Of a DNA stretch of 64,000 bases, positions 36,186 through 49,048 are shown piece by piece (the first letter of the stretch is position 1; the number at the start of each line of letters is the position of its first letter). The stretch is from Monarcha castaneiventris obscurior (lineage: Eukaryota; Chordata; Aves; Passeriformes; Monarchidae). The notes under the pieces were generated by a model. That model saw only the letters and a program-made list of their open reading frames with translations, was not told the DNA's origin and did not search any database. The DNA lies in NCBI GenBank assembly GCA_026261815.1, contig JAMPIT010000417.1, positions 6,419,501-6,483,500 on the forward strand, read 5' to 3'. A program made the translations under genes and the position numbers.

Positions 36186-39100
36186 GCATGAAAGCCGGTG
36201 ATCTTTGGAAGAAGAGAGGATCCTACAGTGAGCAGACATATGGCTCAGTTCCTGGCCAGAAGGTGGGAGGGGTGGAAGCGTTTCTAAATGAGATAGGCTG
36301 GGAGGCTGAGGCTCGCAGGTGCAGAGCAGTGGCCTCCCCACCGCCCAGCACTGTCCTCCTGACCTGCTGCCACATGAGCAGCCCCTTGTCTCTGGAATTT
36401 CCCTGAGTTAGCAGTTTTCCAAGCTGAGGAGGCTTGGGGGGGGGGTGGGGTAGGGAAAAAGCATGTGGGAGCAGCGCCTGAGCCCAGCATGGCTGTCGGG
36501 GGAATGTGGAACGCTCTTTTGCCCTTTGCAAAGTTTGTCCTGTAGGACCAAGGTGGCAGAAAAGGATAGGCAGTTCTGGTGGTTCTGGTGGACCTTCACC
36601 TTTCCCTCCAGCACTTCAATCATCCTCCATTTCCCCAGTTCCAGAACTGCCCTTCCCACCCCACCTCCCTCTCAAAACTCTCCCCATCCACTCGGCCCCC
36701 TTCTCACACCAGCTCCCCTCAGCACTGTCCTTTCCTTCATTGCCTGTCCCTTTCCTCCTCCCCGAGACCCATCCTCACACACCTCCTGTGCTTCTTTTCC
36801 AGCTCCCCTCCCTGGAGGGCTGCTCTGCAATCCCTGTTCTCTGCTTCTCTGCGCCATCTCTGCACCCCTCCCTCCTTATCTGCTGCCTGGGGCCACATCT
36901 TCCCCTCTGGCAAACAGTCACCCCTCAGGACCTACTGTGGTGTTTCCCTCAGCCTCCAACCCCTTCCCACAGCTGTTTGCTCCAGAAGCACCACAGTGGC
37001 TCGGCAGGCTGGACCAGCTTTCTGCCAGCAGCCCATACTGAGGCTAGCCTTCGCCTTTGGGTTGCATCCCGCTCTCCCTTGCCTCCTTTCCAGGCTGTGG
37101 CTGTGGCTGGGTTGCCCTTGACAGCCACATGAGCTGCCTTCCCCAACCCACAGGCTGTTTTCAGGGCCTGGACACCCTGGAGCTGCTCATCGGCTTTGGC
37201 AGGGTAGCATAAATGTCACGTCCCTGCCTGTTCCCAGCCTGATGCCTGTTCCCGGCCCGAAGCGATGCCCGCGTGTCTCCCATTATGTAAGGCATAATGT
37301 GTATGGGAGCTGGGAGGCCTCGGGCTGGCTTGTGCGCCATGAATGACAGCTGCAAAAATGAGAAGGGAACTATTTTTAAACCTTCCCCCGCCCTCCTTCA
37401 CTAGCTCTTTTCCCCACAGTCCCAGCCAGGCTGTGTGGATGTCCAGCACATGGGGGCAACTGGTCCTGCTGGGTTCTGCTGAACAGGTCCTGAGCAATGC
37501 TTTGTACTGCCACAGAGGGACACGCAGCACCTCGGCACAGGGCTGGTGGTACCCAGAGGACATGTCCTCTTCCAGCCCTCTTTGGCCATCAATAGTCCTC
37601 TGACATCCTCTCCTTCACCTCTCACAGCCCTGCTTGTCGGCAGGACCAGCAGTGTTCCTTTCTTTCCCCCAGCCTCTCTCTGTAACTTTAGAAAGGTCAT
37701 TCCCTCCTCCTTGAGCCACGGGGTTATCACAATTCCTTGGAGAAGAGCAGAAGGGATCTTGAGGGGGAAAAACCTACCTTCTATTGCAGAAACATGATAC
37801 CCCCAGTGCCACCCTGTCCCTCAGAGTGAGGGCAAGAGACAGATGGTCTGGAGCAGGGACCTGCATAATTGTCCCATCTCCCACTGAGCGCTGCTGGCAC
37901 AGGGACCAGCAGGGAAGAGGCAAGGTGTGTGAGGAGCTAAGAAAGGGGCTCTGCCAGTCACAGTTGTCAAAACCAGCAGTGTTTTGCCCCAGAATGCTGC
38001 AAACCAGGCACCCCTCAAGCCGAAGCATTGGAAGATGACATGCAGGGGGTGGACACCGCCCACGTGCTGCCAATTTGGCTCTGAATAAAGACACTCGCTT
38101 CAAGGATTTGCCCATCAAAGAATTGTCTGGAGAAACCAGCGAGTGTGAGGTACCTCTTCACCTGGCATTGCAGATGCTGCTCTACACACCCCTCCTCAGG
38201 AAAGATGGAGCTGACCTGTAGCAGGTACAGACCAGGCTTGTGAGTGGCCATTTTGAGTGTGGAGCTTGTTTAATCTAAAACAGGAGAGTTTGAGAGGTGA
38301 CAGCATCTATGCATCAAAAAGATTGCTAGGGCAAAAGTCTAATTTGTTCTCCTAGAAGCTCATCTGGATCATAAATACATTTAGACTTAAAATTAGAAAG
38401 AAGTTCCTAGCCAGCCATGGTATAAACTTCTGTGACAGCCTGTCAGGCTGGAAGGTGGGCAGAAGAAGCCTAATTTGGTAAGAGATTCAGCAGGCTGGTA
38501 GTCACTGCATGGCAGGAGAGGAGGGAGCCCAGAATGAGCCATACACATGTCTGAAATTAAGCCTGCAATCATGTCCCCAAACTGGTCCCCAAAGGGATTG
38601 GTACAGAACTGAAACCGCAGCATGTTGCATCCTCCATAGGTTGGTTACATATCATTAATGTCGTGCTTTAGGGTCCTCCCAGACCTTTGAAGAGGCAAGA
38701 AAGAGGTCACCTCTTTTCCTTCTGGGTTTTTAGGAAATTAATTTCCTTCATTTCTGTAACCTCTCTGGCCACAGTAGCCACAGGGCTGGGGTGAGGCAGG
38801 GAGGAGAACAGGGTCACTCCTGCTGCTCTTAGTCACGATTTGGGTGTGCTGGTTTGCCTTGCTCACAGGCTCAGGACAAAGCCAGCTCTAGGGCTAGGGA
38901 AGCATTTCCCTCGGGCTTGGTGTGCTGTAGCAACCTGGGGAGCTTGAGGTGTTGTTCACCATGGCAGGCAGTGCCCTCCTGGGACTTTAGGCTGCATTTT
39001 CCCTGTTGCAGGAGCTCGGGGGACACTAGAGACACTTTTGCTCTTTCCCACTCACTCCTGCTGCTAAGGTTCACATCCTTAGGTTTCTGTGGACCTTGGC

Positions 39101-39320
39101 CACGGAAAGGGAGAGGGTGCCTTTAGGCCGAGGCAGTCAGGACCTTGCCTAGATTGTCCCCAAGAATTTTGACTCGGGCAGGCCAAAAAGAGTCCGAAGT
39201 CTCAGCCCTATGTTTCAGCGCGGCACAGAGCCCACACTGGCACGACATGACCCTCAGCCTTGCGACCTGCTATTTTTGCCCGCCCCTTGTCCCCCTCAGT
39301 GCTGGGGCTGCAGGGTTACA
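36186..39320. other. Intergenic sequence, no supported gene
   Basis: It includes a pyrimidine-rich stretch at about 36580-37000 where all three plus frames stay open because C/T-rich codons rarely form stops. A G-rich run is at 36436-36450. A PAR-bZIP D-box-like TTATGTAA lies at 37283-37290 inside a short inverted repeat. No gene is recognised. Confidence 0.5.
37281..37299. promoter_or_regulatory. D-box-like site in a perfect 7-bp inverted repeat
   Basis: CATTATG at 37281-37287 is followed after five bases by its reverse complement CATAATG. The left arm and spacer include TTATGTAA (37283-37290), a match to the TTAYGTAA site of DBP/TEF/HLF. An 8-mer like this is expected a few times by chance in 64 kb. 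Confidence 0.25.
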
Positions 39321-39329
39321 GCTGCCCTG

Positions 39330-39640
39330 ACGCGGGAGCCGCGGTGAGGGCTGCGGGGCGTCAGCTCGGAGGACTGCGGAGAGCTGTGGGAGCCCGGCAG
39401 GTCCCGTAGCAGGAGGCGGAGGCGGCTCCTTACCCTGCCGAGCTCAGACCGAGCGCCGCCCGCCCCGGTGCACCGGGACTTCCCCGGCGGCGGCGGCCGG
39501 GCCGTGGGGCGGGCGGGGCCCTGACGGACGGTGCGCGCTGCGGCAGCGCCACCTCGCGGCGCCCGCGGGAGGGCGCGGCCCGGCCCGGCCGCCATTTGCG
39601 GCGCCGCGGGGGCCGTGAGGGGACGGCGGGCGCTGCCTGC
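39330..39640. promoter_or_regulatory. Orphan CpG island, possible bidirectional promoter
   Basis: About 300 bp of CpG-dense sequence lies isolated between AT-richer flanks, 14 kb from TOB2 and 11 kb from the TEF stop. It contains a YY1-like site (GCCGCCATTTGCGG, about 39589-39602) and a CTCF-like sequence (AGCGCCACCTCGCGGC, 39545-39560). Good donors face both ways: GTAAGG on the minus strand at 39433 and GTGAGG on the plus strand at 39840. A small minus-strand frame opens at the YY1-type ATG and runs into the donor, but the Ala/Pro/Arg-rich peptide is not recognisable. In human I recall no gene at this position. Confidence 0.5.
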
Positions 39641-41912
39641 CCGCGCCCCCAGAGCGTGCCACAGCACGGGGTGGGCTTTGCGGTAGTACTGCCGTCTCAG
39701 GGCTTGATGAAGCCAGCCTTTCCTTCGGGATAAAGATTTGGAACGGCAGCTCATCGCGGGCGGCAAGCAGCGTGCAGGAGCAGGACACCGGAGCAACCAT
39801 GGCTTGATGGACTGAGGCAGTATGCGAACTTTGGAGAAGGTGAGGTTACTTCTCCTCAAATTATGTACTTTCCATTTTACACCCTATAAAGCCTTAGGAG
39901 CAAATAAGCAATCATCAGGATAAAATGAATGCACCAGCAGACAAGGAAGGCCGAAGCAGCAGCTGCTTGGGAGCCGCCCGCGCCCTTCTCAAGCACAGGT
40001 GGGTTGAGCAGCGCCGCCGCACAAAGCCTCGGGCAGGGCCGTGGCAGTGCCAGGCCCTTCTGCCGTGGAACACGCACATGGATCTGCCTCAAAGCCTTGC
40101 TGCTCCAGCCTTCAGCCGGGGGTGGGGCGGTGCTGAGCCTGCTCTGGCAAGCTGGAAGCGTATTTCGGGAATAAAGCACACAAGAGCCAGTTTTGATCAT
40201 AAAAACTGTGATCAGGCATAGAGGGATAAGGTACATGAACTCACCTCTTGCAACATCTGGAGTACTGCCAGCAACTTTCTGCTCCACCTCCCAAGCCAGC
40301 CTCTTCCACCTCCTCTCCTTTCCTTATGGGAGGAAGGCTGATCCCATATTACTCTTCTGCAATTATTTCCCAGGAACACCCCGCCCACCTAACTACAAGT
40401 CTATCATAGCTATAACATCAGCTTCTGGCTTTACTCCCTCATTGTCAGCTTGCTCCCAATTTCCTCAGAAGCCTAAGACACATTTTCTCAATGGCTGTGT
40501 CCAGCCAACAACCACAGACAACAGCAGTCAAAAACCCAGAGGTTCTTGGCGAACGCAGCTCTTGCACATTTCTCAACCACAGCATTCCGTTGCCGCTACG
40601 GAGTGCTACCCACCCAACTGGAGACAGATCCTTTCTGTTCTTCTGTGGATCTGGTGTAGCCAGCAGGAGCAAAAATGAGTATCAATGTATCTGAAGTCCC
40701 AAGATCAGCAGATCTCCCCAACACACAACAGGAAGGAGGCTGAGTAAGTAGTTGCCATTTTTCAGATCACTAATAGCTGCAACATTTCCCAAAGGGAACT
40801 AGTAATATAATGTGCAGAGTTAGTACATTTATAAACTCACCCCCACCCACCCACCCAGGGAGCCACATTCAAGCTCCCTGAAAATAAGGCAGTGTAACAA
40901 ACATTGGTGCTGTTGCCAGTTGACATCCAAACAGGGACAAAATGCCAAGTATCCTCCAGTCTGTTAAGGCCACATAACACCAGAAGGATACACCCAGCAC
41001 AGCCTTGCATCCACTCGGTTTCTACAGCAAATCCTTGGCATGGCCATGTCAAGTCCTTGGCCTTTGGTATGTGGTAGAGGTCAGGCCCCTCCCTCTAAAG
41101 AGGAAGGTTTTTTGCTTTCCTAACAAATTGCCTGGGTCACTAATCCTGCCATGGCTCTGGAAGACGGCCAGAGCTAAACAACTCACTGACACTTAAGTTT
41201 GTTCCAACAAAGATCCTTACCTGCAGTTTATCTAAACATTAAACTGAAGCACCAGTGATCTGGTCTACCTTGAAAGCATGTGTCAGATGCAGTGAATATA
41301 CAGAAGACATAAATTTCTTATCAGGTTGATCTTCAATTACCAGCCTTTGGAAAACAAAAACGAAAAAAACCAACGACAAAAACAACGAACCAACCAAAAC
41401 CCTTAACAAAACAACCAACCAACTAATCAAGGTTTAGTTTAAAAAAAAAAAAAATTGGAAGGTACTGAGAAAGCTGTCCTCATGGACAAAACTTACTCTG
41501 AACCTTACTTCTTCCCATGAAAGAAAGTAAATTCTGATTACTTTGTGGATGTTCTCAGCCCCAGTGTAACAAACAGGAGTCCAATTGTCTATGGCTGACT
41601 TGTTCTCAGATTTCTCCCCGTACCAGAGAGAGTTCAACCAGGAGTCACTGCAGGACAAATGCAAAATCTTGCAACATTTTTTAAATCAGTTAATCCAGAA
41701 AATAAAAGCAGGGAACTGTATACCTGTTACCAGGACACTCAACACATGGGGAATGCACAGCAAGAACCTACTCCCAAAAGGTGATCAGCTGCTTTAGTGG
41801 CTACCAACTTCACTGCAAATTGCAGGTGCAATGCTGGCAGTGGAGCTGTACAGCACACAGTATGCTATCTAGAGAACAAAATTACTGGATCTCAGCATAG
41901 TGGAATATACAT
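39641..41912. other. Sequence between the orphan CpG island and the presumed TEF 3' end
   Basis: The first 200 bases could be a plus-strand first exon ending at a GTGAGG donor (39840). A plus-strand AATAAA occurs at 40170-40175. An A/C-rich low-complexity segment lies at about 41355-41455. No protein-coding gene is recognised. Confidence 0.45.
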
Positions 41913-41918
41913 TTTATT
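41913..41918 (-). terminator. TEF: Candidate distal polyadenylation signal for TEF
   Basis: AATAAA on the minus strand (TTTATT as printed), at the left boundary of the long AT-rich tract that follows the TEF stop. It is chosen because it is the last such signal in that tract; no transcript evidence is available. Confidence 0.3.
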
Positions 41919-44900
41919 TCTTAAAAAGGAAGGGTACTAACAGAATTTAATACAGTCAAAATTTTACATTTTAAACAAAAGCTTTTCTTTTTCTTAAAAA
42001 CCAGTTACGAGCAGAGAGGTGAGAGGATTTAAACTACTCACAAAATCCAAGCCGAAGACTTTGAGAATTCAAATCTGTGGTTTATACATTTAAAAAAGTG
42101 TAATAAATGGAAATATAAAATAATACCAACTCTGTAATAGTGAAATGCCCTTTCCTCATTAGATTGCTGTGTAAGCACCTTTATTTTCACCCATCAGCTG
42201 CCAGGAGTGTTTAGGTTTATGTACAAAATAAGCAGTTTGGGACAGAAGATTCATATATAAATTAAAACCATTTATGGCAATACAGTTTTACCCAGCCGCT
42301 TTACAAGCTTTATTATCTCTTTCATTTCTGAAGAATTTTTCAGTCAGGATGATCTCAAATGCACTTGATGGACTGCTTCAAAAAGCAGCTACATATACAG
42401 GAATTATATAGACAACCTCAAGGAGTAGACATCCAAGAGATTAAACAACACGCAGTAAAACTAAGATCAGATTTATATATTCTATAAATACTGTGCAGAT
42501 TTATCATCCATCCCACTGAATGAATGGGACAGATCAATGTCACATCTGAAGACAAAAAAATACTTTTATCCAAGAGGCAACAGAATTTCAGGCCAAATAT
42601 AGCAGATAGGAGTTCCCTCAAATATTTAGTTAAAAACTGTGTGTGTCTGAAAAAGCTTTACAAGAACAGTTTACAGAATAACTTGCACATAAGCTTAGCT
42701 GTTTCATAGCTATTTTACAGCCTAGAGACACCGAAAGAGGAGGAAAAAAAATAGAAGAAAATAAAAAGAGATGCCAATGTCTCTGCCCACTACGAAAGAT
42801 GTGGCTTTGTCATTTATGGAACACTGAGGACAGAGCTGTTACCAGAAAGGAGACTGCTCCAGTACAGCATTAAAGACAAAGTTACATTATGGCTGGAGAA
42901 AGTGTCATCACAGGCTAATCTCTTTACATGAAGGCTGATGGATTAATCTCACCTCCTCAAAACCCAAGCGTTCAGATTTCCTAGCAGACTGCTCATGATT
43001 CTCACTCTGCTGTTTTCTGTTTTTTTAACACGAGATAGAAAAGGTCATGAAAGCTGATGAAAGTTCCAGCTGTGCAGCATCCAGTGAACATGTACTCAGC
43101 AAAACCACAAGTCATTAATCACTTTCTCTCTCTCTCCACACCACAACAGGGAACCTGTGTCATCTATGTACATAATGGAACTAATAAAGATGTAGACTAT
43201 CTAGGCCACAAATGAGCTTCAGTAACAGTCACTCATTGTTTCACTGCAACTTGCTGCAGTCTGGCTGGAAGGGTGGAGACAGATCTGTTTGAGCCAAAAG
43301 AGAGAATAGTTAAAAAAACACACCCAACAAAACCCAACCAGCTTTAGTTTTCCTCAGTCACTAAAGTTTACAAATAATTTAATATTGCTACTTTCCAAAC
43401 GCTACTCACAAACAAATCAACTGTCCAGCTAACAGGATGGGAAGAGTAAAATTATGAATGTAATCAGTGACTACTGTTAAAGAAAGACTGGAAGAGAATC
43501 AATTCCCTCAAAATCTTAGTTTCTCTGCTTAAGTAGCTCATTATTATTTTTAAAACATTTTTTGTTGATAGAAAGCATCACAACTAGACTAGAATTCCAC
43601 AACATCAATCTTTGTTTTGATTTCTGTAGTTCTCTAGGAAAGAAATAATCCCAAATCAAGCTACATGAAGCATTAACAATATTCAGATATTACAATGGAA
43701 GCACTTATTTATTACTTCATAGAACAGATTAGTTTTAAAAGTGTATTTACATGTCCTAAGTTATACAAAATACAGTATTCCAATAATCATGTTAATCACC
43801 ATATTTCGGACAACTTCACATAAAAGTGCGGAGGATGCATCCATCCCTGATTCTGGCCAGTAGCGAGCGGTCACCCCAACATGACAGGTGAGAGCTGCTA
43901 TTGTGCCCCCTCGGGAAAACAAATCCCACCATCCCTTCTCACTGAAACGTAGCTGCAGATCTAGGAAAACATTCAGGCAGGTACACGAGCAAGGTTTGTT
44001 GAGACCCACAGACCAAAATCACATGCCTTAATTTACTAGACGTATGTGAAGTACATTTTAAATTTTTTACAGATGTTGTACAGCAAAGGGCTTTTGCTCA
44101 TGCCTTAGTTAGGAAAATGAAGTAACAAGGGTTTTGGCTATATAACAAGCACCCAAATTACACTTAATATCAACAGCCCTAGAACTACAACTGGATAGTG
44201 TGTTAAGGACACAATTCTGCAATTGACTGCCTGGGCAGAGGTTCACATTCAAGAACAGATCCTGTGAAGTCCACATGGTTCTCTACAGATAATAGGGCTC
44301 CTCCCATGCAGAAATGGCAGCAGAATTGAGGCCTTAAAAGATTGGGGCCTCAGGTAGTAGTTTCCTCATGACACAGCACTGACCAGTTCACGTCGGCAGG
44401 TCAAGTCTCAGTGCAACAGCACACTTAGTTGAAGCAACAGCTATATTTCCATGCCTTACTGCAGTAACTCTCCTCCCTATCTGTATATTCCTTTCACTTC
44501 CTTCTGGACTGTGGTAATAGGACCAAGAGAAGGAGATTCCCAAGACCTAAACGAGTACTTATCTTCAGTATGATGCTAAACTGAGGGGATCCAAATTGGC
44601 CTAAAATTGTAAACAGTGAGGTGTCAGTTTTAGCAATCTCACTCAGGTCAGACTCTTGCTTTACTCTCCTTTTCCTGCCTTCATTCTTTGCTCTCCTTGC
44701 CAAGTATCTATGTCTATCTATATATTTATCTTCCTCAAAGGATTCCTTTTTCTCTGTAGGTGTCTGAACTTCAAGAAGTTTGCATTCCAAAAGTGACTCA
44801 CAAGGGATAGCAGACTATCAAACTAACAAATTACATCCATATGACAATTTGCATTATCATGAGTTAAATCACTGTAATTTTTCAATTAGCATTATGTTAG

Positions 44901-47900
44901 CATCTCCACAGATATTTAGTTAAGTCTATTCTTTATGCCTTTCTCCGTCTCACCATGTTACAGTGGCAGATATACAGATCAGAGTAATTATCTGAACATC
45001 TAGAAAGCCAGTCAGAGTCTCACAGTGCTGCAAAGGCAAAACACTAGCACTAACAAATGATTTTGCTCTTTAAGGATTTAGGTGTATGTTGCCAAAATTA
45101 TGAGATTTTGCACTAAGACAAACTTGCATTTCTCATCTTGTGCTTAGCAGCTAAAACTAGAAGGGTGAACAAAAGCCTATCTGGATTTTACAAAAGTCCG
45201 AGATACCTTCTCTCTCACTAAAAACAAAAGCACCTGATCACAAGGAACAAAGCCCTTTTATGCTCAGGTGGCTTACAATACTGAAGCAGCAATATTCTTC
45301 TCTTTGCAGGTCCATTATTTCTGCTATCTACAAAAAAAAATTTTTTTCCACATAAGTTTTTAATTACTACAATATTCCTAAAGCTGCTGGCCTTCCACTG
45401 CACCTCCCAACTTGAAATTAATTTGGTACAATTAGTAGCAGGCCTGCAGATAATGCTGAAAGTGATTTCTAGTTAGAACACCTTGGGCTTTCAAACAGCA
45501 CAGCAAGGAAATGGAGAATTGTCATAAAAGATATAAAATGTTACTAGAACTGCAAAAGGCCGCTTAGCAAAAAACCAAACAACCCAAAAACATTTCTTCT
45601 CCAACACAAGTTTATAGTACACCTCTTTTTCACGCTGTCCATGCAGGACCAAGAAAAAAAAAAACAGAATTCAGATTATCTAAATTTTAAAAACTATCAG
45701 GACCAGTTTATCAACACTACACCTGCAATCTGAGATGTATCCACCTGATCCCAGCACAGAATGCTTCAGGATAAAGCAAAGACACCCATGACTCCAGCAC
45801 CTGCTAAAACTTTACAATAACTACGTAAGAGTAAAGACTTTTTCCTGTGGGAGTTAATGAGATCTTTGTTACTAGCTTCAGTGGGAGCAGATCTTGGCAA
45901 CAGGTGAAAGACTAAGCTTCTGGGGAATTTTTAGCCACAAACCCACTATGTGTAGATTAGATCATCATATGTATGAAAGCGATACTGCATTAAATATTGT
46001 GCATCATTTATTCATAGCTGGTGTCTGTAGAGTAAAACAACACTCATTGTCCACAAATCTCATCCACAGTTTATATATTTTCAAAGTTAGAACTGTGAAA
46101 TGGCCATGTGGTGTCAATCCACTTCCTAATGAAAACACAGCTCTGTCAAAAACTGCTCTTTTTCCTGGCAATCCCTGCAGTGATGCTGAAAGGTGCACAT
46201 ACCCTTTATTCTCTCCCCTTGGAGATGGTCCCTTTGTGGCTGGAATGGGGTAGGTTGGCATCAGGCACACTTATGGCCTCTACAGAGTATGTTCCAAGGC
46301 TAGAGAACTTCAAACCCTAACAGTGCCAATTCAGCATCTTTTAATATTCAAATTGAGCTAAAAGAGTATTGGTCTTCTTACGATCACTAAGAAAACATAT
46401 CCAAGTTATCACTTACAGATAGGATTGTCATCCTAGTCAAAGAAACAAGATGATATAGCTAATTATTTCGAGAGGAGCAGAGAGCTCTGGAGCAATAAAC
46501 TTAACTTCCTGAGACTGCAAAAACTGCGAAAGGAATTCAGCATTGCACAGTATTTTTTGTCTGGCAATATCTGCACTCCTTTAAATAGTTACTACCTTCT
46601 CATCTATCTTTAAAGATAGTGCTTAACAACAACAAATTTTCCAGCTACAAAAGCTGAGCCGCACTCACCCCAAAGTGCGATTTTCCAGTTTTGCAACCCG
46701 TAGACACATGAATCACAGATTGTGCAAATCTGCATTGTCCTACAGGGAAGCACAAATATTTGCTAACAGTCTTCTCTGAAAGAAAGATCTAATGAACATT
46801 CACTGTTAGTTTCCATTGTGTAAGCTTTTAAGATAACAGAAATAAAACAATAGAATTGCACATGCTAATCTCACTGACTGAATATGTTGCTGTTAAAATG
46901 TCATGACATACTGCAAAACCAAATCCTGTACACAATATGTTAAGTATTTAAAAGATATTCCTAAGCACAGTAGGATCCAAATGAAGCAACTCCTCGCCCA
47001 GTTACTTAGCCTTTGGCTTCGTGATTTGAACAGGAAGCATGACGTTTAAGAACAGCCAGGGCTAACTGAAAACTTAAAATTATAAATGAAAAAAGTTGCT
47101 ACATTTACATGCTGTTAGGGTTGTTTGTTTTGTTGCTGGTTTGTTTGTTTTTAATCCATGGTTTGGGCCTTTATCACCAAAATAAAGCAAAAACCAGTAC
47201 ATACTGAAAATATCAGTCCAAATCAGCAATACAGGTAGAGATATATGCTGACATTTCAGCAACATGGAACTAAGATACTCATCTACTTGATAAAAATATC
47301 CTAAGATTATCTCAGAGCTTTATAATCCCAAATTATAATAATACACTCATAGGTATACTTTGGTAACCAGCAAAAAATTAAAAACACTTTCTTGACTTCG
47401 GTACATTGTCCATTATAAATGATAAGTCAAAAACTACATTTAACATATAAGCTCTTTACAAAGGTTATGCTGTCAAACACTGGTTAGGAATCCTGGCTTT
47501 TGAATTTTTTTTTAATTAAGATTACAATATTAGCTGCTGCTTCTCACATTTTTCTCTTTGCCTTTCTGCTCTGAAATTAGGGGTGGAATCTCTTGGGTAA
47601 ACACAAAGTCAAAATAATTGTTCAATATGATAGCACTGAGCTATGCTGGTAACTAGTCATGCCTCATAATTTTGGCACTTGTGCTTCAGAAAGCTTTCAA
47701 GATTATTTTTCTTGAGGTGCACGCTATTCATCAAACTCCAGGCATGAACACACTCCTTGTCTTACAAGCTCCATTTTGGCTACAAGCATGGCCCTGTACT
47801 CCTTTCCTAGAAAGTAAGTACTCTTTTTCTTCCCACACAGATTTAGCTCTCAAGCTTCCTTAATATAAGAGCAGATTCTTGTTATGCTGATGAAACTCTT

Positions 47901-49042
47901 ACAGCGGAACTTCGACCTACTTCCTCCGTCTTCTAAACACAATAAACGTCTCTGCAATCTGTCCAAGCTTTCATTTAGCCTCCCACACCGGCACAAGGGT
48001 CCTTACACTTAAGCTGCCCATTGTAACTGTGGGATATCATTGGCTGTTTCACCTTCAGCACCGCAGTTCTCCTGCAGTCAAGAGACAGAAAATTGTAATA
48101 TGGCAGCTAATAGCCATTGTTTTCCTGGAGCTAATACTCATTTGGTAGTCTCAGACTGCCAAAAGACTTGGGGATCAGCAGCTCAGATTAGCACCTTTTC
48201 CATGATTGCTAAGTCGTTAGCAGAAGAATAGATCCTGTTTCAGCAAGATACCATAAAAGAAAGTGAGCCTCATAAAGGAAATAAAGGAAAAGGCAGGTTA
48301 CAGCAGTGTAGCTGTGGAGCAGGAAAGCGACCGAAGTGGTTTACTATTACATGGGTCATTTGATAGAGGTTTATTACTTTCTCTGTGGCACACTGTGGTG
48401 CTTTCTGGATTATTTCAGTACATCTGCTGTAATCTTCTGCACTGAAGTCTCACACATTACAGGCTGCTGTCTTCCTGGTGTCTTTAGTTCTGCACTCATA
48501 GTACTCCACAATATGCTACACTGTACCAGAAGTGAGCCGCAGTATTAAATAAAATTCATTATACTGCAGGGAAAAGAGTCTTAAAATATAGCAGTTCTTT
48601 ATATATACAGACACTTCATTTAAAACTCCCTCTTTTCTTCCACTTGAGTGCCAAAACGAAGAGTCACTATTCACACAGGCTGTCAACAGACTTTGAGACA
48701 AGAACTTTGAGTGTCTTGACAAAACCCCAGTAGGTAAGCTTATTGTAGTTCATAGTAACAGTGAGAAAGACAGATAAGAAAGCCATATACAGAATTAAGG
48801 AGACTTTGCACTTTTCATCATGCCCAGCCCTGGGTAGTCAGATGGGGTACTTGCAGGCAAGGAGGCAGGCAGGGTCATCATCAGTTGTTTGTGTTGGGAC
48901 ACCTCATAGATTTCACTGCTCACTCTGAAGACTGGCGATTCATGTGTGCTTTTTAGTTTCTTTGTTTTTAAAAGTCTTTAAAGTTGCATCACTCGGAATC
49001 AGATAAGTCACTTTAAACAAAGCAAAGTGTTAAGTGTGACAA

Positions 49043-49048
49043 TTTATT
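49043..49048 (-). terminator. TEF: Candidate proximal polyadenylation signal for TEF
   Basis: AATAAA on the minus strand, about 1.9 kb after the TEF stop, within AAATAAATTG. This would give a 3' UTR of more ordinary length. Confidence 0.3.

Noticed and set aside
36463..37132. Three overlapping plus-strand open frames of 180-208 codons
   Set aside because: All three frames are open together because the region is pyrimidine-rich. Ser/Pro/Leu-rich translations in every frame are typical of low-complexity C/T DNA.
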